Origin: Asterionellopsis glacialis
Taxonomy: Eukaryota > Bacillariophyta > Plagiogrammaphyceae > Rhaphoneidales > Asterionellopsidaceae
Assembly (NCBI GenBank): GCA_014885115.2
Contig: WKLE02003291.1
Span: forward strand, 1-21,648
DNA length: 21,648 bases
Reading direction: 5' to 3'
Shown: one piece after another, positions 17,798 to 21,648 of the stretch
Position numbering within the stretch: position 1 is the stretch's first letter
Layout of the letters: each line of letters begins with the position of its first letter
Translations under genes and position numbers: made by a program
Notes under the pieces: model-generated
Told to the model about the DNA's origin: nothing
What the model saw: the letters and a program-made list of their open reading frames with translations, nothing else
Database searches by the model: none

Positions 17798-18875
17798 CGT
17801 GAGAGCAACAATATGTATCGTTCAACAAACAGGAATAGTTTAATGTTGTGTTGTGGAGTGCGTTCTGCGTCAACGTTTCAGTATTATCAATCCTTTTTCT
17901 TTGATCGAAGACAGCAAGAGCAAAAATCAAACGCTCTCTCAAAAATTATGCCTCTGTCTGTTTCAGCGCTGCATATCAAAGATCATTTTCCGAAAGTCCA
18001 CGAGTAGTCCCCTACCAGTACGAGCTCGTACAGTCTGCTGGGAAATTGTAAGGAAGTTCGTCCGGCCTTCAGCCCACAAGCCACACCACCCAAGCTGGCC
18101 AGAATTTTGAAAAAAATTCTGAAATATGAAATTTCATGATAAATAGTTACTGTAGTATTAATAACAGGCACGAACTTATATCTTTTTCTTCTTCCGAAAT
18201 GAATGATTACACTTCAACTTGGAATCAATAATGGATGATAATAACATGTTCTACACATTTCATTTGTATATTTTGTGGTGTTGTGAATTTATCAAAAGCT
18301 TTTTGGTCTCAAAATTGTTGAAGTTGAAACATAGCTGCATTTCTCCAATAAAAGTAAAGCGCCGTTACCTCGTTATGAAAATGCTGCCAAGTCTTTCTAT
18401 ATGATCTAGACTGTGATAACAATATCGTTTTTATGAATTCCCAACTCCCTGATCCCTCAAAAGAAAAAGAAGCTGATCTTCGGACTAATCGTCACTTTTA
18501 GTCATCGTTTTAGGCAAAATGAATGATCAGGATATTACGGTGCGATCCCATCCATTTGGCAGGTAAGCAAACGAAGTTATGGGAGTTGCTAGAGAAGGTT
18601 GACGTCAAATCAGCATGACGGTGATATAAGATGAATCGTGTCTTTCAAAGTACTCGAGACATCAGGATCGTGACAAAAAGTTTGCGTCCTCATGGGCTGT
18701 ACTTCTCCGGGTCGTCACAAAGATATTGCTTATCTGATGGAACTTACATCTACGAAGCCTCTACTAAATAGTAACAGCGACTTGCAAAAAATCACAATAG
18801 TAATATAAACAATGAATTTATTGAGGGCTAATTTCTATGTATTACGATATCTAGTATGTCCATATTGCAACTGAC
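17798..18875. other. Spacer between the W-D-R repeat gene and cbbX
   Basis: Both flanking genes are on the minus strand, so this holds the promoter of the W-D-R protein gene and the cbbX 3' UTR. A TGACGTCA palindrome occurs near 18599-18606. A possible short plus-strand exon at 18520-18563 is discussed under findings. Nothing else was seen. Confidence 0.5.
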
Positions 18876-20491
18876 TTAAGCGAAGATACGCTTGTTGGCG
18901 TCAGCATTCAAGATATCATCAAGAAGAACTTGGAAATCTTCAGGCTTGATGGACTTAAGGTCATCAACCGAGCAGACACCGCCGTTCTCTCCATTGATTG
19001 CAAACTTTTCGAAGGTTCGGATGGCGGAGTTCATACGGGCTCTGTCCATGGCGTTACGGACAGTACGAGCATTAGAGAAGTAAGGAAGCTTCATACGTTC
19101 TTCGATATAGTTTTTGAAGACAGGGAAAGCATCATCAGAAATGTCGTATTCCAATTCACGGGCCATGACACTTGCAATCTTAACAAGCTCGTCAGATTGG
19201 TAGTTGGGGAAATCGATGTGGTTACCGATACGAGACATCATACCAGGAATGTAGGAGAAGAACTTGTCCATGCGGTCCTTGTATCCAGCAACGGCGACAA
19301 CAAGATCATCTTGGTTGTTCTCCATAACATTTAAGAGAATTTCAATGGATTCCTGACCGTAATCACGGTCGTTGGCGGCATTGTAAAGGTAGTAAGCCTC
19401 ATCGACAAGAAGAAGACCTCCCATGGCCTTCTTGATCATCTCCTTGGTCTTTGGTGCGGTGTGACCGACGTATTGACCGACAAGGTCATCACGAGTAGCG
19501 AGGACAACGTGTCCACGACGAGAGTATCCCATCTTGGCGAGGATCTGTCCCATACGAACGGCAACGGTGGTCTTACCAGTACCGGGGGCACCAGTGAAAG
19601 ACATGTGCAGAGAGGGAACAGCGGTCTCAAAGCCAAGCTTACGACGCATCTTATCAAGAACAAGAAGGGCTGCAATTTCCTTGACACGTTGCTTGACAGC
19701 AACAAGACCGACAAGGTCGTTATCAAGCTTGTCGAGTTGGTCTTGGACACCTTCCTTAAACATGAATTCATCAACTGTACATAAAGGTAATTGAAAAAAT
19801 ATGTGAGAAAATAAATCCAATACATTTGCCTTTTGTTTTCATTTAACATCGCAAGTTAGATACGTATAACACAGGATTAGACTCCATAAAAAAATTTTAA
19901 ATACTCACCGGTACCAGCGGGTTGGCTATCAGGCATATCCCTCATAAAGGCGATCTTCCTCAAGCGCTCTTCGCGAGCCATCTCAGCTGCACGTTCACGA
20001 GCTTCAGCTGCCTCTTGAGCCTTACGACGTTCGGTGTCAGCCTCCTTCAAAGCATCCTTAAGTTTGACATAGTTTTTGTTGTTTGGGTCGTTTCCTCCGG
20101 TGTACTCCAAAGACTTTGATCCGAAGACATTTTGGTTAGCATCGGCGTAAAGACTCGTGGACTGCGCAAAAGACAGACAAAAAGTGGTCACACGCAAAGT
20201 ATGAGAAAACAAGAAGATAATGAGAACGGATGTGGGCGCATTATTCTAGCGCCATCTTCCCAAAGAAAGTTGATTGGTAAAGTGTACACTGTGGCAAATC
20301 CTCAATATTTGTATTGCCTTTCCCAACAACACAACCAATCCCACATAAAGATATGAATGCAAAGCTTCATGCGAAACGTCGTTGCAATCATTGAACTATT
20401 TACGTACAGTACGAGCGTTAAGGGATGCGGGCGAGAATGCCGACGCAGTGGCAACAAGAGCGCAAAGGACGGTGGCACTGGTGAACTTCAT
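18876..20491 (-). CDS. cbbX: CbbX, red-type Rubisco activase, nuclear-encoded and plastid-targeted (three exons)
   Basis: Exons 20491-20408, 20161-19909 and 19774-18876 give 411 aa; introns are 246 and 134 nt, both GT-AG. CbbX is an AAA+ ATPase that frees inhibited red-type Rubisco of bound sugar phosphates in the plastid stroma or pyrenoid. Exon 1 encodes MKFTSATVLCALVATASAF, a signal peptide with the ASAF motif (Phe19), leading into a Ser/Arg/Thr-rich transit region. Residues of about 60-105 are a charged Ala/Glu/Arg-rich helix, likely coiled coil. The AAA+ core has Walker A GAPGTGKTT (174-182), pore-loop QYVGHT (213-218) and Walker B LLLVDEA (233-239), followed by the sensor/arginine-finger region. 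The start was chosen because it is the only upstream exon giving a presequence, and the splice gives NARTSTSLYADANQ in frame. Red-lineage algae commonly also keep a plastid-encoded CbbX; this nuclear copy would be its partner. Strong codon bias suggests high expression. Confidence 0.94.
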
Positions 20492-21182
20492 TGTCGACCT
20501 GATGTGTGCGCTATCCAGAAAGATGCAAACTTTTGGATCCCATCAAACCAATACGCATCTTCACGCTGACTTACGTACGCACAAATTTCCCTCTTGGACC
20601 GACACCGAAGCGAACACAACGTCACAAACATACTGTAAAGATGCCACGCAATTCTTCTTTAGGAATCTGGAGTTTAGGAGAAATATATAATCTATTATGA
20701 ATGAAGTTTTCACGAATATTCTAGGATTTTTCAAAATGAAGATTCCCATAGGTTGTCAAAAATGGGGGAACATCCCGACAAGATCAGAGATGGTTTTGAA
20801 GATTTTGAAACGATCGACTAGTTTGACTAAATTCTTTATGTGCTCCCTTCGTACGTCTTGTTCTTCGGCTTTGGACCGAAGAAACGTCACTTCTACCACA
20901 TATCCTTATTAGATTGAACGTTACGTACGTCTGATATTAAATTGTGTGAAGTAAAAGTCATCTCATTATTAATTGCAGCAACGACTTACGAACCTATACT
21001 CGTACCGGTATTTACCAGGTATGGTGTTTTCTTTCATGGTATTAGTACTAGTACTACAAGACAGTACCTGCAGCGTCTTCTTTATTTATGTTTCTCAATT
21101 ATAGATGGGCGGAGATTCTTGCATTTTTTTCGATTCTTCTCCAAACTGATATTTAATACCGATACCTGGTACATCCATGTAG
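20492..21182. other. cbbX upstream region
   Basis: This 690-bp region upstream of cbbX holds two ACGTCA motifs (20619-20624 and 20884-20889, TGACGT on the cbbX strand), an 8-bp stem at 20861-20883 and the start of a repeat cluster from 21001. No convincing gene was found; short open frames here are unlike known proteins. Confidence 0.5.
20861..20883. repeat. 8-bp inverted repeat upstream of cbbX
   Basis: TTCTTCGG (20861-20868) and CCGAAGAA (20876-20883) flank a 7-nt loop, directly beside ACGTCA at 20884-20889, about 370-395 bp before the cbbX start. It could be a protein-binding site or a small hairpin; chance is possible. Confidence 0.35.
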
Positions 21183-21245
21183 ATCCTAGTACTAAGACCT
21201 TACCTGGTAGGACTACAGGTACACTACCAGGTACAGTTACTAGGT
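21001..21245. repeat. Palindromic-word cluster (TAGTACTAGTACTA, CAGGTAC, TACCTGGTA)
   Basis: Contains the perfect 14-bp palindrome TAGTACTAGTACTA (21043-21056), ACCGGTATTTACCAGGTA, CAGTACCTGCAG, GATACCTGGTAC, ACTACAGGTAC and CTACCAGGTACAG. Same vocabulary as 1897-1985 and 13523-13605. Its right end runs directly into the retrotransposon frame. Confidence 0.6.
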
Positions 21246-21648
21246 AAGAACCTCACTGCCACCTTGAAAAGAAGGCCAAAGAAAGCGAAGAAACCACCCA
21301 TCAATTGGAGATTTTTACATCACGACGAAAGCAGAAAAGAAGCATATGCAAACGAAGTATCAAGATTAATAACTCGCGCATTCGACCTCAGAAACGGAAT
21401 TGACCTTGAGACATTCAATGAGATCACGATGGAAGCAGCCGAAACAACACTAACAGGCGAACGAATAAAAAACCCTCACTGGTACCAAATGCACCACCGA
21501 AGACTCGACATCCTTCGCATGATCAGGAACAAAGCGTACAAAGTTGCATCGGATGATCCAACAAACGATCACAAACGAAATGAACTTCGAAAATGCAGAG
21601 CACATCTACGAAAGGAAATAAAACAATCCAAACAAAAATGGTTTCAAA
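21183..21648 (+). mobile_element. Non-LTR (LINE-type) retrotransposon ORF, fragment running off the window
   Basis: The frame is open from 21183 (after TAG 21180-21182) to the window end, without stops; the likely element part begins near 21249. It encodes a basic, helix-rich stretch with KKPPINWRF, WYQMHHRRLDILRMIRNKAY and LRKEIKQSKQKWFQ. Such a Lys/Arg/Trp-rich linker is typical between the endonuclease and reverse transcriptase domains of non-LTR retrotransposon ORF2. No endonuclease precedes it, so the element seems 5'-truncated; the reverse transcriptase would lie beyond the window. A-rich codon use differs from the host genes here. Family assignment is by eye from the linker alone. Confidence 0.55.

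Noticed and set aside
1..21648. tRNA or rRNA genes
   Set aside because: I looked for cloverleaf-like T-arm and anticodon patterns by eye and found none; a tRNAscan run was not possible.

Overview
The window looks like nuclear DNA of a diatom, or a close photosynthetic stramenopile. Two plastid-protein genes (geranylgeranyl reductase and CbbX) start with a signal peptide ending in an ASAF motif, the bipartite presequence of secondary red plastids. CbbX, the red-type Rubisco activase, is nuclear and spliced here. Genes have few, short GT-AG introns (90-484 nt), are spread over both strands and are separated by AT-rich spacers. The species cannot be named from the sequence.

Layout, left to right: (1) 1-261 (+), C-terminal end of a membrane transporter, most like a DUR3-type urea symporter. 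(2) 639-1704 (-), an AMMECR1-domain protein in three exons, the first coding exon being only 5 nt. (3) A 907-bp divergent spacer with a repeat cluster and three TGACGT/ACGTCA motifs. (4) 2612-4490 (+), geranylgeranyl reductase (chlP), two exons. (5) 5442-6650 (+), an arsenite methyltransferase with an N-terminal thioredoxin-like domain and a Cys-Cys-Pro linker; an in-frame TGA stands where the catalytic cysteine belongs, and a SECIS-like hairpin follows in the 3' UTR, so it is read here as a selenoprotein. (6) 6970-12813 (-), a 1917-residue formin with one 90-nt intron. (7) 12814-16018, a 3.2-kb gene-poor stretch with repeats, an NN ambiguity and a probable decayed PiggyBac-like transposase. 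(8) 16019-17797 (-), an unrecognised disordered basic protein. (9) 18876-20491 (-), nuclear cbbX in three exons. (10) Spacer with another repeat cluster, running into the open frame of a non-LTR retrotransposon cut by the window end.

The genes are mostly independent housekeeping or metabolic genes, not an operon-like system. chlP and cbbX share a destination (plastid) and a presequence type, and both carry TGACGT-type motifs upstream. The most interesting item is the arsenite methyltransferase with a predicted selenocysteine at the arsenic-binding catalytic position. Next are the formin, which carries two WASH-CCDC53-like repeats where a proline-rich FH1 would be expected, and a family of short palindromic words that recurs in several intergenic clusters.
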